DNA from: Demequina pelophila
Lineage (GTDB): Bacteria > Actinomycetota > Actinomycetes > Actinomycetales > Demequinaceae
Reading direction: 5' to 3'
Length of the DNA: 64,000 nt
Assembly (NCBI RefSeq): GCF_000971175.1
Contig: NZ_BBLY01000007.1
Span: 1-64,000 of the forward strand
Each line of letters starts with the position of its first letter. Positions within the stretch are counted from its first letter, which is position 1. The notes beneath the pieces were generated by a model that did not search any database, was not told where the DNA came from, and saw nothing but the letters and a program-made list of their open reading frames with translations. Shown piece by piece: positions 53,122 through 61,829 of the stretch. The translations under genes were made by a program, and so were the position numbers.

Positions 53122-54856
53122 GATCCCGCTCCTCGATGATCGCCGCGCGACGGTCCGACACCAGCAGGTCCGCGGCCCCCAGCGCCAGCGCTCCCCAGGG
53201 CGTGGGCGGCGGGGCACCGATCGCGCGCAGCATCGGCTGGGCACGTTCGGACACGGAACCGTCGACACCGAACCACCCGGTGAACTCCTTGGCGTTCACT
53301 CCCTTGCTGTGCGCGCCCACGGTGTCGTTCGCGCGGCCGATCGCCCACCCGATCGCGGCCGCGCCACGCGGCACCGAGGCTCGACGTCGGAAGATCGCCG
53401 GGTCCTCGATCGCGACACGCGCGAGGAAGCGTCGCATCGCGGTGCGGTGCTCGACGTCGAGCCGCTCGCCGGCCACGCGGTCCAGAAGTTCCAGGAACTC
53501 GCCGACCCGCTCACGGATGTCCTCGGCGATGCCGCCCCAGGCGAAGTCCTCGTCGGGCAGCGGCTCCGCATCGAGCGCATCCAACGCCTCGTAGCCGCCC
53601 ACGGCCTCCTCGAGCTCGGCACGCACCAGCCACTCCAGGTCGAACGGGTCGATTCCCGCCATGGGGTCGCCGCCGCTCATCGCGAGCGCGAACGGGTCCA
53701 CCGCATCAGCGATCGCGGTGAGCACCGCGGCGGTCTCTGCCGCATCGACTCCCTCGCGCCGGTGCACGAACGCGACGTAGGTCGCCAGCAGGGTCGGCAA
53801 CTCCTCGACCTCCTCGTAGCCCACCATCACCTTTCGCGGCATCCAGTCGAGAAGGAACCGCTCGGCGACGCTCTCGCTCCACCGCAGAGGGCCGCCGACG
53901 TTGTAGGTGGAGCCGAAGTGGAGGATCATGTCGAGCCCGAACTCGGCGTCCTCATCGTCGATCACCTGGTCCCCCGCGTACGCGAGGAACTCCGCGCGCA
54001 ACGCCTCGACCTGAGCGTCGTCCCACGGCTCGTCACCCTCGGCCACACCCCCGGCGGGCAGCAAAGTGAGCAGCCACTCGATGGAGGGCCGGAGCATGGG
54101 CCAGTGGTCACTCTCGGGCATGCCGAGCGTGCGACGGCCCTGCTCCAGGGCGGCGCTCACGGTCGCCCGCGCCGTCGCCGGGTCCCAGTCGGCGAAGCGC
54201 GTCTGGCTCGAGTCGCCGAACGCCCCCGCTCGCATGTCCCCGATGATCCGGTGGAGGGGCTCGGGAATGAGGAATGCGTCCTTCACCGCCGAGCCGAGGT
54301 TGTGATCGATGTAGATCACCGCCGTGAACTGCGCGCCGGAGGCGAACCGCAAGCCCAGCATGCAGTTCTCACCGTCGCCCAGCGTCTCCGTCATGCGTGC
54401 GACCGACGTCTCGACCCGGCCCTCGGCAAGGTCGCGCAGCCATAGCGGCAGCGGATGACGCCGTCGCGACAGTTCCGCGCCGATCTCCACCAGGAGCGCG
54501 TCGTCCGCGGGCAGCATCCGACTCATCACCGTGAGGAGGGCCGTGGTCTCCGCGTAGGGGATCTCGAGGAACGATCGGACGAGGTCAACCCGAGGGACCA
54601 CCTCCCGATCCGCATCGCCCCACAGGTCATCGCCCCACACGTCCTGGTCCCGAGAATCGGAGACCTCGAGCATCCCGCTCACGAGCCCGATCAGCTCGAC
54701 AGGGCTGTCCGAGCGGAGCGCCTGCCGCACCCCGTCCAGCAGGTCCGGCGCGGGCGAGTGTCCGAGGTCACCGCCCCCGGGCACCGCTTCGAGGTGGCGG
54801 CGGGGCTCCACTCGACGATGGATGGGGCGCTTGGGGTGGCGTCGCTTTTTGGGCAC
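53111..54856 (-). CDS. Uncharacterised protein, mostly helical
   Basis: A 581-residue protein I do not recognise. A basic, Arg/Lys-rich N-terminus (residues 1-25, PKKRRHPKRPIHRR) could contact nucleic acid. Residues about 40-240 form a mixed domain with a beta-strand segment near FTAVIYIDH. The remainder is helical and acidic, with repeated Asp/Glu/Leu helices up to about residue 470. The last 110 residues are Arg- and Gly-rich and end in a helix. The start is GTG 54856. No catalytic motif, membrane segment or zinc site is visible. It shares a terminator with the convergent NERD gene and has no operon partner. Confidence 0.82.
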   Translation of the reverse strand: MPKKRRHPKRPIHRRVEPRRHLEAVPGGGDLGHSPAPDLLDGVRQALRSDSPVELIGLVSGMLEVSDSRDQDVWGDDLWGDADREVVPRVDLVRSFLEIPYAETTALLTVMSRMLPADDALLVEIGAELSRRRHPLPLWLRDLAEGRVETSVARMTETLGDGENCMLGLRFASGAQFTAVIYIDHNLGSAVKDAFLIPEPLHRIIGDMRAGAFGDSSQTRFADWDPATARATVSAALEQGRRTLGMPESDHWPMLRPSIEWLLTLLPAGGVAEGDEPWDDAQVEALRAEFLAYAGDQVIDDEDAEFGLDMILHFGSTYNVGGPLRWSESVAERFLLDWMPRKVMVGYEEVEELPTLLATYVAFVHRREGVDAAETAAVLTAIADAVDPFALAMSGGDPMAGIDPFDLEWLVRAELEEAVGGYEALDALDAEPLPDEDFAWGGIAEDIRERVGEFLELLDRVAGERLDVEHRTAMRRFLARVAIEDPAIFRRRASVPRGAAAIGWAIGRANDTVGAHSKGVNAKEFTGWFGVDGSVSERAQPMLRAIGAPPPTPWGALALGAADLLVSDRRAAIIEERDRLG

Positions 54857-54970
54857 GGGTCGAGGCTACCCGCCGGCGAGCGGCCGCCCACGAGTTCTCC
54901 ACAGCCCCTTTCGGAGCGCTTGTGGCACACCTAGATTGAGGCGAGTCCCCATACCGACGGAGGGACGGCC

Positions 54971-55087
54971 ATGGCCATCACCGCATCGGACGCGCGCAGG
55001 CGCCTTTTCCCGCTCATCGAGCAGGTCAGTACCGACGCGGCCCTACGCTCCGGCCGCGGAGAGGTTCACGACCTCGACCGCACGTAG
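54971..55087 (+). pseudogene. YefM-type antitoxin relic
   Basis: Starting at ATG 54971, 11 bases behind a good GGAGGG, the frame reads MAITASDARRRLFPLIEQV, a near-perfect YefM/Phd antitoxin N-terminus. The remaining 19 codons diverge from the family pattern and stop at TAG 55087. Intact YefM proteins are about 80-90 residues, so the DNA-binding half survives and the toxin-binding part is lost. No YoeB-type toxin follows; the next gene is on the other strand. This is the leftover of a toxin-antitoxin pair, though a short repressor cannot be excluded. Confidence 0.6.
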
Positions 55088-55123
55088 GTACCGCCGGCGC
55101 ACCTTCAAGAACGGCCCGCCACA

Positions 55124-55702
55124 TCAGTCATCGCAGCCGCAGCTCCCCGCCGCGGTCCGCGCCTGCCAGCACGTCTCGCATACGCCGTAGTCGCGCTCGA
55201 CCGGCCGCGGTGACCGCGCCGGCGCGACCGCAGTCGGCACCACGGGGCTCGGCACCACCGGGGCCGATGCACGGGGCGCCTTCTCCCCCGCCGCACCCAC
55301 GACCGGGGCGACAGGGGCCGCCGAGGCGGCTGTCGCATCGTGCACAGGCGCATCGTCAGCCGGCACGACCGTGGGCGCGGCGACCACCTTGGGGAAGGCG
55401 ACGCTCCAGTTCTCGGTGCCGGCGCGGTTGACCTTGGAGCGGATGCCCTCGGTGAGCCCGGAGGCGGACACGGCCTCGACGCGCGACGAGAACCACTCGA
55501 CGCCGCGGTGGGTTACGTGCAGGGGGTGCATCCCGTCGATGCGGATCGCCTTGACGTAGCTCGCCTTCACCTCGCAGCCGACGATGCCGGCGCGCAGCGC
55601 GATCTGACGCACGAGCGGCCGGTGGGCGGCCTCCAGCTCGAACCGGTCCAGCGCATCGTCCAGGGGAATCAGGGTCGTCTCGATCACGCCATAGGGTCGC
55701 AT
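55124..55702 (-). CDS. Uncharacterised protein with C-terminal Cys cluster
   Basis: A 192-residue protein. Residues 1-105 are a globular alpha/beta domain (TTLIPLDDALDRFEL, then VKASYVKAIRIDGMH and a WFSSRV segment). Residues about 108-170 are a Pro/Ala/Val-rich linker. The last 20 residues are VCETCWQARTAAGSCGCDD, with four cysteines likely to bind zinc. It is last in the minus-strand membrane-protein group but itself has no membrane segment. No function is assigned. Confidence 0.72.
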   Translation of the reverse strand: MRPYGVIETTLIPLDDALDRFELEAAHRPLVRQIALRAGIVGCEVKASYVKAIRIDGMHPLHVTHRGVEWFSSRVEAVSASGLTEGIRSKVNRAGTENWSVAFPKVVAAPTVVPADDAPVHDATAASAAPVAPVVGAAGEKAPRASAPVVPSPVVPTAVAPARSPRPVERDYGVCETCWQARTAAGSCGCDD

Positions 55703-55723
55703 GCCGCGTCCGGCACCGGGTCC

Positions 55724-55763
55724 GCTGAAGGTCCGGCCCCGAACCGGGGGCCGGACCTTCAGC
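55724..55763 (-). terminator. Perfect 17-bp hairpin after the PASTA gene
   Basis: Arms 55724-55740 and 55747-55763 form a perfect 17-bp stem (core GGTCCGGCCCC with GGGGCCGGACC) around the loop GAACCG. It lies 13 bases beyond the PASTA-gene stop on the minus strand. No U-run, but very stable. Confidence 0.75.
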
Positions 55764-55775
55764 TCGCGAGGCGGG

Positions 55776-56423
55776 TCAGCAGGTCTCGCTGAGCTTCACC
55801 GACCAGAGGGTGACGATCTCGCCGATGCTCGTCTCGGTGCCGGCGGCCGGCTCCTGAGCGCACACCTGCCAGTTGGTGTCGATGAGCTGCCTCCGGCCGT
55901 CGCCCGTCCAGTCCTCCTGGTCGAGGAAGTACGAGCCGAGCTCCTGCAGCGAGTCCTGCGCCAGCTGCAGATTCATGCCGACGAGGCTCGGCATGGTGAA
56001 GGTCTCGGACACGGACGGGGCCTCGCGCTCCTCGGCCGGCTCGACGTCGCCGTCGGCACCGACGACGCCCGCTTCCTCGGCGGCCTCCTCCAAGGAGGTG
56101 AGCATGGTCGAAAGCTCGGAGGCGCGGGTCTCGGCGTCCTCGACGGCGCCCTCGAGCTCGGCGATCTGCGCGTCGAACTCGGCGTTGGTCGCCTCGAGTT
56201 CGGCGATCTCCCCGTCACGCTGTTCGACGGTCCGCTCGAGCGACCGGTACTCGCTCGACGCGGTGGGGTCTCCGCCACCTACCGTCGCGACGACTCCGAG
56301 CACGAGCCCCGCGAGAGCGACCGCACCGTACTGCGCCCAAGGGCGCTGCCACACGGGCAGATCATTCGGGCTCTGGCTGGACGTGGGCGCGCCCGGGGGC
56401 GGCGGCGGGGTGTACTGCGTCAT
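55776..56423 (-). CDS. Membrane protein with C-terminal PASTA-like domain
   Basis: A 215-residue protein. The proline-rich N-terminus (residues 1-25) precedes a transmembrane helix at about 30-48 (AVALAGLVLGVVATVGGG). A coiled coil spans about 55-110 and a PASTA-like domain lies at about 140-210 (MPSLVGMNLQLAQDSLQELG, then a QEP-type segment). The PASTA part should be outside the cell, where such domains bind cell-wall material in kinases and penicillin-binding proteins. No kinase is attached. Its N-terminal half matches the neighbouring Ltp-like protein in order and wording, so the two are related by N-terminal duplication. AGGAGG precedes the ATG. Confidence 0.88.
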   Translation of the reverse strand: MTQYTPPPPPGAPTSSQSPNDLPVWQRPWAQYGAVALAGLVLGVVATVGGGDPTASSEYRSLERTVEQRDGEIAELEATNAEFDAQIAELEGAVEDAETRASELSTMLTSLEEAAEEAGVVGADGDVEPAEEREAPSVSETFTMPSLVGMNLQLAQDSLQELGSYFLDQEDWTGDGRRQLIDTNWQVCAQEPAAGTETSIGEIVTLWSVKLSETC

Positions 56424-56487
56424 GGCATCCTCCTCAACTGACGGCCGCCACGGGCCACGGAAACGATTGCGTGCTGTTCGCGGTTGA

Positions 56488-57414
56488 TCACAGCCCCACC
56501 TCGCTCACACCGTAGGCCGCCTGCTCGGCCGTGAATCCCTCGAACTCGAGCTGGCTGATCAGGCCGGCGCGGGAGAACGAGGAGAAGTCCAGATACTCCT
56601 CGGCCTTCTTCGCGGCCTGCTCCATCCAGTCGGTGCCTGCGGCGTCCACGCCGTGGGTGGCCTGCTCCGTGGTGTAGCCCTCGAATTCGAGCTGACCGAT
56701 CAATCCCGACCGCGAAAACGCCGAAAACTCCAGGTAATCCACAGCGCTTCGCGCGGCCTGCGCCATCCAGTCTGCGCCGACGGCGTCGACGGCGTACTCC
56801 GCGTCCGCCGTCTCATAGCCCTCGAACTCGAGCTGACCGATCAATCCCGAACGCGAGAACGCAGAGAACGCCAGGTACGACTCCGCCGATCGCCGCGCGT
56901 TGTTCTGCGCCACCGTCTCGGTGGAGCCGGAGTCTGTCGATTCGGTTGAGCCAGAGTTCGTCGACTCCGCGGAGTCGGTCGTCGGCGCCTCCGCCTCCTC
57001 GGCCTCGTAGACGTCGTCGTCCGCCGGCGCGGCTGCGGCGTCGTCGACCGCGTCCTGCAACTCGGTGGCACGCTTCTCAAGCTCCTGCGCGAGATCATCG
57101 GCCTCGTCGCGTGCGGTCTCGAGCTCCACGATGCGCGCGTCGAGCGCAGCGGACTGCTCCTCAAGGGCCTCGAGTTCCGCGGCGCGGTCGGCAGCCGTCA
57201 CCTCGAGCGCGCGGTACTCGTCCGACTCGGTCGGGTCGTCGCCGCCGCCGGTGATCATCGTGCCGATGACCATGCCGCCCACTGCGGCGCCCGCGAAGCG
57301 GACCCACGTGCGCTGCCAGAACGGCTTGTCCGCCGTGGGCGGTGCCGGCGGGGCCAGCGGAGTGCCTGGCGGCGCCGGAGGCGGCGCGGGTGGTCCCTGT
57401 TGGGTGTGGTTCAT
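56488..57414 (-). CDS. Membrane protein with three Ltp-type repeats
   Basis: A 308-residue protein. A proline-rich N-terminus (1-25) precedes a transmembrane helix at about 35-53 (FAGAAVGGMVIGTMITGGG). A coiled coil (about 60-120) is followed by a Ser/Thr/Glu-rich linker (about 125-170). Three repeats of the Ltp (PF07553) type follow at about 172-308; each has YL-x-FSAFSR-x-GLI-x-QLEFEG. Proteins with this repeat include the lipoprotein Ltp of phage TP-J34, which blocks phage DNA entry, but the repeat is also common in actinobacterial surface proteins. There is no lipobox here. ATG 57414 has GAGGGG upstream. The role is unknown; superinfection exclusion is only one option. Confidence 0.88.
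   Translation of the reverse strand: MNHTQQGPPAPPPAPPGTPLAPPAPPTADKPFWQRTWVRFAGAAVGGMVIGTMITGGGDDPTESDEYRALEVTAADRAAELEALEEQSAALDARIVELETARDEADDLAQELEKRATELQDAVDDAAAAPADDDVYEAEEAEAPTTDSAESTNSGSTESTDSGSTETVAQNNARRSAESYLAFSAFSRSGLIGQLEFEGYETADAEYAVDAVGADWMAQAARSAVDYLEFSAFSRSGLIGQLEFEGYTTEQATHGVDAAGTDWMEQAAKKAEEYLDFSSFSRAGLISQLEFEGFTAEQAAYGVSEVGL
56676..56877 (-). repeat. Near-identical tandem coding repeats in the Ltp-type gene
   Basis: The 61-base blocks 56676-56736 and 56817-56877 differ at about six positions, 141 bases (47 codons) apart. A third, more diverged copy lies at about 56535-56595. These are the Ltp repeats, and the two similar ones suggest a recent internal duplication. Confidence 0.8.
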
Positions 57415-57504
57415 GGTGTCCCCCTCAGAACATTGCTGCATTGGATGTCGCGGGATGGGTGAGTAGCAGGTAGCCGACGAAAGCCCGGCTGGAAGAAGAG
57501 CGCC

Positions 57505-58422
57505 TCAGAGGCCCAGGATCTTGTCCTTGGCGAGCTTGAACTCGTCGTCCGTGAGCAACCGCTCGTACCGGAGGTTCGACAGTTGCTGCAGCTTCTCCGC
57601 CGGCGGCTGGCCGGTGTTGTCCAGGATGGTCCGCACCAGCTCCTGAATGTCGGCGGTGCTGGCGGCCGCCGGAGCCAGGGACTCGACGTGACCGACGAGC
57701 CTCGCTGCCAGGAGCCGTGCCTCGTCAACGGCATCCGGCTGGATGGCGACGGACATGGACCACGACGCGCTCGTGAACTGGAGAGTCGCGCGGCGCATGT
57801 CGTGCTGCTGGTTGACCACACGCTTCCGGCCGTTCCTGTCCTCCTCCACGTGCGAGCTCACCTGGACCGCGCCGTCCACGAAGACCTGGCAACGGGTCGA
57901 CGCGTCGACGTCGTGAGCCTCCTGCCCGAACACCACCCAGTCGCGAAAGACCTCGACGGACCCGCCGGACACCGCGGCCACGTACCCGAAACGCGGTGAG
58001 TCGAGGTCGCCACGGTCGAACCCGATCGAGTCCAAGGCGGCGTCGAAACGCGCCGCGGCGTCCGCCGGGTACTCGCGCGCAAGCACCGACTCCAGATTGC
58101 GGTACGCAACCAGCTTGGCGCCGCCGCCCTCGGCTGCGGCCAGGGCATCCGTGGCGGCCTGCACGGCCTGCTCCCGTCGCTCCGCCGCCGCGGCCCGACG
58201 CTGGGCGGTTGCGGGGCTCTCGCCCACCCCCCGCAGCAGGTAGACGGAACCCGCGATCAGCGCCAGCGCCAAGACGAGCGAGACCGGCTCGCCGCCGAGG
58301 CCCGCGAGCAGGAAGAGGCCGCCGAGGCCCGCCAGGGCGATGCCCGTGCCCCGGTGCTCGTAGCGCGCGGCGAAGGGCCTTCGTGTCTCCGCCGAGTTCA
58401 AGGCTTCATCGATTTGACTCAT
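57505..58422 (-). CDS. Membrane-anchored protein with C-terminal SHOCT motif
   Basis: A 305-residue protein. Two hydrophobic segments near residues 28-65 (IALAGLGGLFLLAGLG and VSLVLALALIAGSVYLL) are followed by an Ala/Glu coiled coil (about 70-100). A beta-rich central domain (about 140-235) is next. The C-terminal segment reads LQQLSNLRYERLLTDDEFK, the signature of the short helical SHOCT domain, which is usually a C-terminal oligomerisation element. It is the first gene in the minus-strand membrane-protein group and is followed by the Ltp-type gene 90 bases on. The N-terminal anchor and C-terminal SHOCT suggest a membrane-attached binding protein; no enzyme motif is seen. Confidence 0.87.
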   Translation of the reverse strand: MSQIDEALNSAETRRPFAARYEHRGTGIALAGLGGLFLLAGLGGEPVSLVLALALIAGSVYLLRGVGESPATAQRRAAAAERREQAVQAATDALAAAEGGGAKLVAYRNLESVLAREYPADAAARFDAALDSIGFDRGDLDSPRFGYVAAVSGGSVEVFRDWVVFGQEAHDVDASTRCQVFVDGAVQVSSHVEEDRNGRKRVVNQQHDMRRATLQFTSASWSMSVAIQPDAVDEARLLAARLVGHVESLAPAAASTADIQELVRTILDNTGQPPAEKLQQLSNLRYERLLTDDEFKLAKDKILGL

Positions 58423-58520
58423 GCAAAAACCGTAAGTTCACACAAGTTCCCGTGAGTGCGAACCAACTCCTCGAAGGCCGTGACATCCGCCACAACCGGG
58501 CAAAGCGCCTCCGGCGCCCA

Positions 58521-58543
58521 GGACCCAGGTCCCGCCCTGGTCC
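58521..58543 (-). terminator. Bulged hairpin after the 5'-nucleotidase gene
   Basis: GGACC and AGG (58521-58525, 58527-58529) pair with CCT and GGTCC (58536-58543) with a one-base bulge on the left arm. It lies about 15 bases beyond the minus-strand stop. No U-run. Confidence 0.35.
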
Positions 58544-58557
58544 CGCGCAGCGGCCTC

Positions 58558-59490
58558 CTACGCCACCTCGTTCGCGACGCCGTACGGCACGTGCACCCCG
58601 GCGGCGTGCGACAGCGCGCCCGTGAGGTGACCGTCCTGGTCGTCGAAGAACACGTGCGGGCGCATCACCGCGAGCACCTTGGCCTTCTCGACGCCGCCCA
58701 GGAAGAACGCGTCGTTGACCGTCACGCCCCAGCTCCGCAGCGACAGCACCGCGCGCTCGTGCGCCGGGGCGCCCCGCGCGGTGATCAGCGCGATCCGCAC
58801 CCGCGGCTCATACGACGGGTCCAGGCCCTGGCGCTCCTGCTCCAAGCGCTGGATGCGGTTGAGGTCCTCGAGCAGCGGCTTGAGCAGCCCGGGCGCGTGC
58901 GCGACGTCGCGCTTGGCGACCTCGTTGGCCGTGAAGCCCTCGATCCCGTCCGCGCGGTACACGCGCTCGGACTCGTCCGTGGCGAGCACCGCGTCGAAGT
59001 CGAAGGCGATCCGCAGCGAGCGGTCGGCGTCGTCGTAGTCCGCGGTCGAGGGCAGCACGTGACCCGCCGGGTGCCCGGCGCGGACGGCGGCGAGCACGTC
59101 CTCGCGGTGCTGCGAGAGGAACAGGCTCATGCCCAGCGCCTCGATGTAGTCGAGCGGCGCGCGCCCCTGGGTGAAGATCGCGCGCTTCACGTCGAGCCCG
59201 TGGTGCTCGATCGACCGCATGACGCGCATGCCCGTCGAGGCGTCGTTGCGCGACAGCACGATCACCTCGACCACCGGGTCCGCCGGACGCAGGTCGTTGA
59301 GCTGCAGCAGACGCTTGATGAACGGGAACGCCGGACCGCCCTCGAGCGGCACGTCGACGTGACGGTCCTGGTATTCAGCGTAGGCACGCTCGCCGTGCTC
59401 GCGGAAGTACGCGTCGGACTCCGTCAGATCGAACAGCGCCGACGACGCCACGCCCACGACCAGCCGGCCCTCGAGACTGTAGGCGGGCAT
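58558..59490 (-). CDS. 5'-nucleotidase of the cN-I family
   Basis: A 310-residue enzyme predicted to dephosphorylate nucleoside monophosphates such as AMP or IMP. Family elements are visible: GVASSALFDLTESDAYF near residues 14-30, RIAFDFDAVLATDESE at about 160-175 (phosphohydrolase Asp pair) and LITARGAP with a GVEKAKVL segment near 238-275. The length is typical. GGAGGA lies just upstream of the ATG. The gene stands between the membrane-protein group and the UvrD helicase on the same strand. Role is nucleotide salvage or turnover; nothing links it directly to defence. Confidence 0.9.
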   Translation of the reverse strand: MPAYSLEGRLVVGVASSALFDLTESDAYFREHGERAYAEYQDRHVDVPLEGGPAFPFIKRLLQLNDLRPADPVVEVIVLSRNDASTGMRVMRSIEHHGLDVKRAIFTQGRAPLDYIEALGMSLFLSQHREDVLAAVRAGHPAGHVLPSTADYDDADRSLRIAFDFDAVLATDESERVYRADGIEGFTANEVAKRDVAHAPGLLKPLLEDLNRIQRLEQERQGLDPSYEPRVRIALITARGAPAHERAVLSLRSWGVTVNDAFFLGGVEKAKVLAVMRPHVFFDDQDGHLTGALSHAAGVHVPYGVANEVA

Positions 59491-59616
59491 GGGTCCTCCG
59501 GGAACATGAGCGGGCGGTGCGCCTCCACACGGTAGCGACGCACGGCCCGGGGCGCCAATGGACGATGCGGGGCCTCCTCCCGCGCGCGGCCTCGACGCCG
59601 GGATCGGTGCGACCTG

Positions 59617-61719
59617 CTACCAGTCCACATCCCCCAGGTCGACGCCCAGGTCGATCTCGGCCGGCGCGGGCCGAGCTGCCCCCGCCTCGCCGGCACCCGG
59701 ACCGCCGGCACCCGAGTCGCCAGCCCCCGGGCCACCCGCACCCGAGCCACCAGCCCCACCCCGCCCCAGCACCGGCCGGGGCGGCCGCGGAGCCCAGTGA
59801 GCCACCTCGCTCACCAGCGTCTCGGGCAGGCCTCCCAGGAAGTACGCGTCCTCGGCCTCGACCACCCCGGCCGAGCCGCCCACCCACGCCCGCACCGGCG
59901 TGTGCACCACGGATCGCGTGATGATCAGCCGGTCCTTGGCCCGCGTGAGCGCCACGTAGAGCACGCGCCGCTCCTCCTCGACCTCGGCTTCGTCGCCCAG
60001 CGCGCGCGGCGACGGGTACGCCCCCGCCGAGACCCCGGTGCAGAACGCCCAGTCCCGCTCGAGACCCTTCGCCGAGTGCACCGTGGACAGGATCACGTGA
60101 TCCGTGGTCCGGTCCTCCGCGGTGAGCTCGGACGTGAACACCGGCGACAGCAGGTACTCCTCGATGAATTCGAGGATGGAGGACCGCGACGCCGCGAGCC
60201 GCTCGACATGCACCAGGTCGCGCGCGCGAGCCTCCCAGTTCTCGTTGCGGTACTTGTGGGCCAGGACGGGCTGGAGCATCGCGGCGGCCCGGCCCACCGC
60301 ATCGTCCACCCGGGCGCTCGCGTCCTCGATCGCGTCGAGGCCGTCGCGCAGCCACGCGGGCAGCGAGGCCAGTCCCACGGACCGCGCCTCCCGCGCCGAC
60401 GCCCCGGCGGCCCGCGCGTCCAGCACCGCGTCGAACGCGCGCACCGCGGTCCGGTCCCCCACGCGCGGCACCAGGGTGAGCAGCCGCATCCACGCGACCT
60501 CGTCGTCCGGATTCGCGACCACCCGCAGCGCCGCGAGCACGTCCCGCACGTGCGCGCTCTCGAGCAGCTTCACGCCGCCGAAGAACACGTACGGGATCTC
60601 GTTCTCCACCAGCCGCGCCTCGATCGCGCGCCCGGAGTAGTTGGTGCGCGTGAGCACCAGGTGCGTCCCCCACGGCCGGCCGTCGCCGTGGGCGCGGAGC
60701 ATCTCCGCGGCGATCCAGCCGGCCTCGTCCTGCGGCGTCTCGAACGAGTGCAGCTCCGGCCTCGCGCCCCGCCCTCGCACGGCGCGCAGGTGCTTGTCGT
60801 AGCCCAGCGGCGAGCGGTCGAGCAGCCAGTTGGAGACGTCCAGGATCTCCTGCGTGGACCGGTAGTTGTCCTCGAGCTTGAGCACGCGCGCGCCGGGCAC
60901 GCGGTCGCGGAACGAGTGGATGGACTCAAAGTCCGCGCCGCGGAAGCCGTAGATCGACTGCGCGTCGTCGCCCACACAGTAGAAGCGCGTGTGCGGCACC
61001 AGCGGGTCGATGATCTGCCACTGCAGCGGGTTGGTGTCCTGCATCTCGTCGATGAGGACCTCGTCGTACCGCGATCCCACCCACGCCGCGACCTCCGGGT
61101 CGGCGAGCCGGGCCGCGAAGATCGTGAGGATGTCGTCGTAGTTGAGGTAGCGCCGCTCCTTCTTGCGCTCCTCGAACGCGCGCACCACGGTCGCGACGGC
61201 CTTGACGTCGATGGTCTGGTCGGGATGCTTGGCGCGGATCGCCTGCGCAAGCGGCACCCGCGTGTTCCGCGCGAAGGACACCAGGTCGATGATCTGCGAC
61301 GCCTTGAGCCCCTCGACGCGCTTGCCGCGCCCCAGCACGCCGCGCATGACCTGCGCCTGATCGTCCTGGTCGAGCACGCTCCAGCCCTCGTACCCGAACA
61401 CGTCCGGGGCGGCGCGCACCTCCCGCATCGCCCACCCGTGGAAGGTCATGGCAGAGACCTGGGACGATGCGCGGGCCGCCTCCCCCTGGACGCGCGACCT
61501 GATCTCCGCGGCCGAGCGCCGCGTGAACGTGATCGCCAGGATCCGTTCGGGCGAGGCGCCCTGGCGGATGAGGTGGCGGATGCGCGCCACGATCGTGGTC
61601 GTCTTGCCCGTCCCGGCGCCCGCGAGCACCAGGTTGTGGCTCGCGCCGGTGGTGACGGCCTCGCGCTGCGCGGGGTTGAGGTCCTCGAACACCCCGCCCT
61701 GCGCCGCGCTCTCCACCAT
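59617..61719 (-). CDS. UvrD/PcrA-type DNA helicase
   Basis: A superfamily-I helicase of about 700 residues for DNA unwinding and repair. Walker A AGAGTGKTTTIVARI lies near residues 33-47, then FTRRSAAEIRSR. Motif II is DEMQD (IDEMQDTNPLQWQII, about 232-246), and motif III is GDDAQSIYGFRGA. Motifs V and VI are TVHSAKGLE and LYVALTRAKD. The C-terminal 60 residues are Gly/Ala/Pro-rich low complexity with repeated GGPGAG, ending in an acidic DLGDVDW tail, a common tether for partner proteins. ATG 61719 is chosen, but GTG 61749 would add ten residues. It diverges from the lipase-like gene. Housekeeping repair is likely, since no defence partner is adjacent. Confidence 0.9.
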   Translation of the reverse strand: MVESAAQGGVFEDLNPAQREAVTTGASHNLVLAGAGTGKTTTIVARIRHLIRQGASPERILAITFTRRSAAEIRSRVQGEAARASSQVSAMTFHGWAMREVRAAPDVFGYEGWSVLDQDDQAQVMRGVLGRGKRVEGLKASQIIDLVSFARNTRVPLAQAIRAKHPDQTIDVKAVATVVRAFEERKKERRYLNYDDILTIFAARLADPEVAAWVGSRYDEVLIDEMQDTNPLQWQIIDPLVPHTRFYCVGDDAQSIYGFRGADFESIHSFRDRVPGARVLKLEDNYRSTQEILDVSNWLLDRSPLGYDKHLRAVRGRGARPELHSFETPQDEAGWIAAEMLRAHGDGRPWGTHLVLTRTNYSGRAIEARLVENEIPYVFFGGVKLLESAHVRDVLAALRVVANPDDEVAWMRLLTLVPRVGDRTAVRAFDAVLDARAAGASAREARSVGLASLPAWLRDGLDAIEDASARVDDAVGRAAAMLQPVLAHKYRNENWEARARDLVHVERLAASRSSILEFIEEYLLSPVFTSELTAEDRTTDHVILSTVHSAKGLERDWAFCTGVSAGAYPSPRALGDEAEVEEERRVLYVALTRAKDRLIITRSVVHTPVRAWVGGSAGVVEAEDAYFLGGLPETLVSEVAHWAPRPPRPVLGRGGAGGSGAGGPGAGDSGAGGPGAGEAGAARPAPAEIDLGVDLGDVDW

Positions 61720-61829
61720 GCCCACCACTGTAGGCGCGGGGACCGACACCCCCGCCCGTGCATCGTCCCCGGTTGCGACCCCGCCCGGAGGGGCGGAAGG
61801 TGGAAGCGCGGGCGAGGCAAGGGGGCACC

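Noticed and set aside
56488-57414. Ltp-repeat protein as evidence of a prophage
   Set aside because: No phage structural, integrase or lysis genes nearby. The repeat is widespread in actinobacterial surface proteins.
59617-61719. UvrD helicase as part of a defence system
   Set aside because: Canonical UvrD/PcrA layout with no coupled defence gene; a repair role is more likely.
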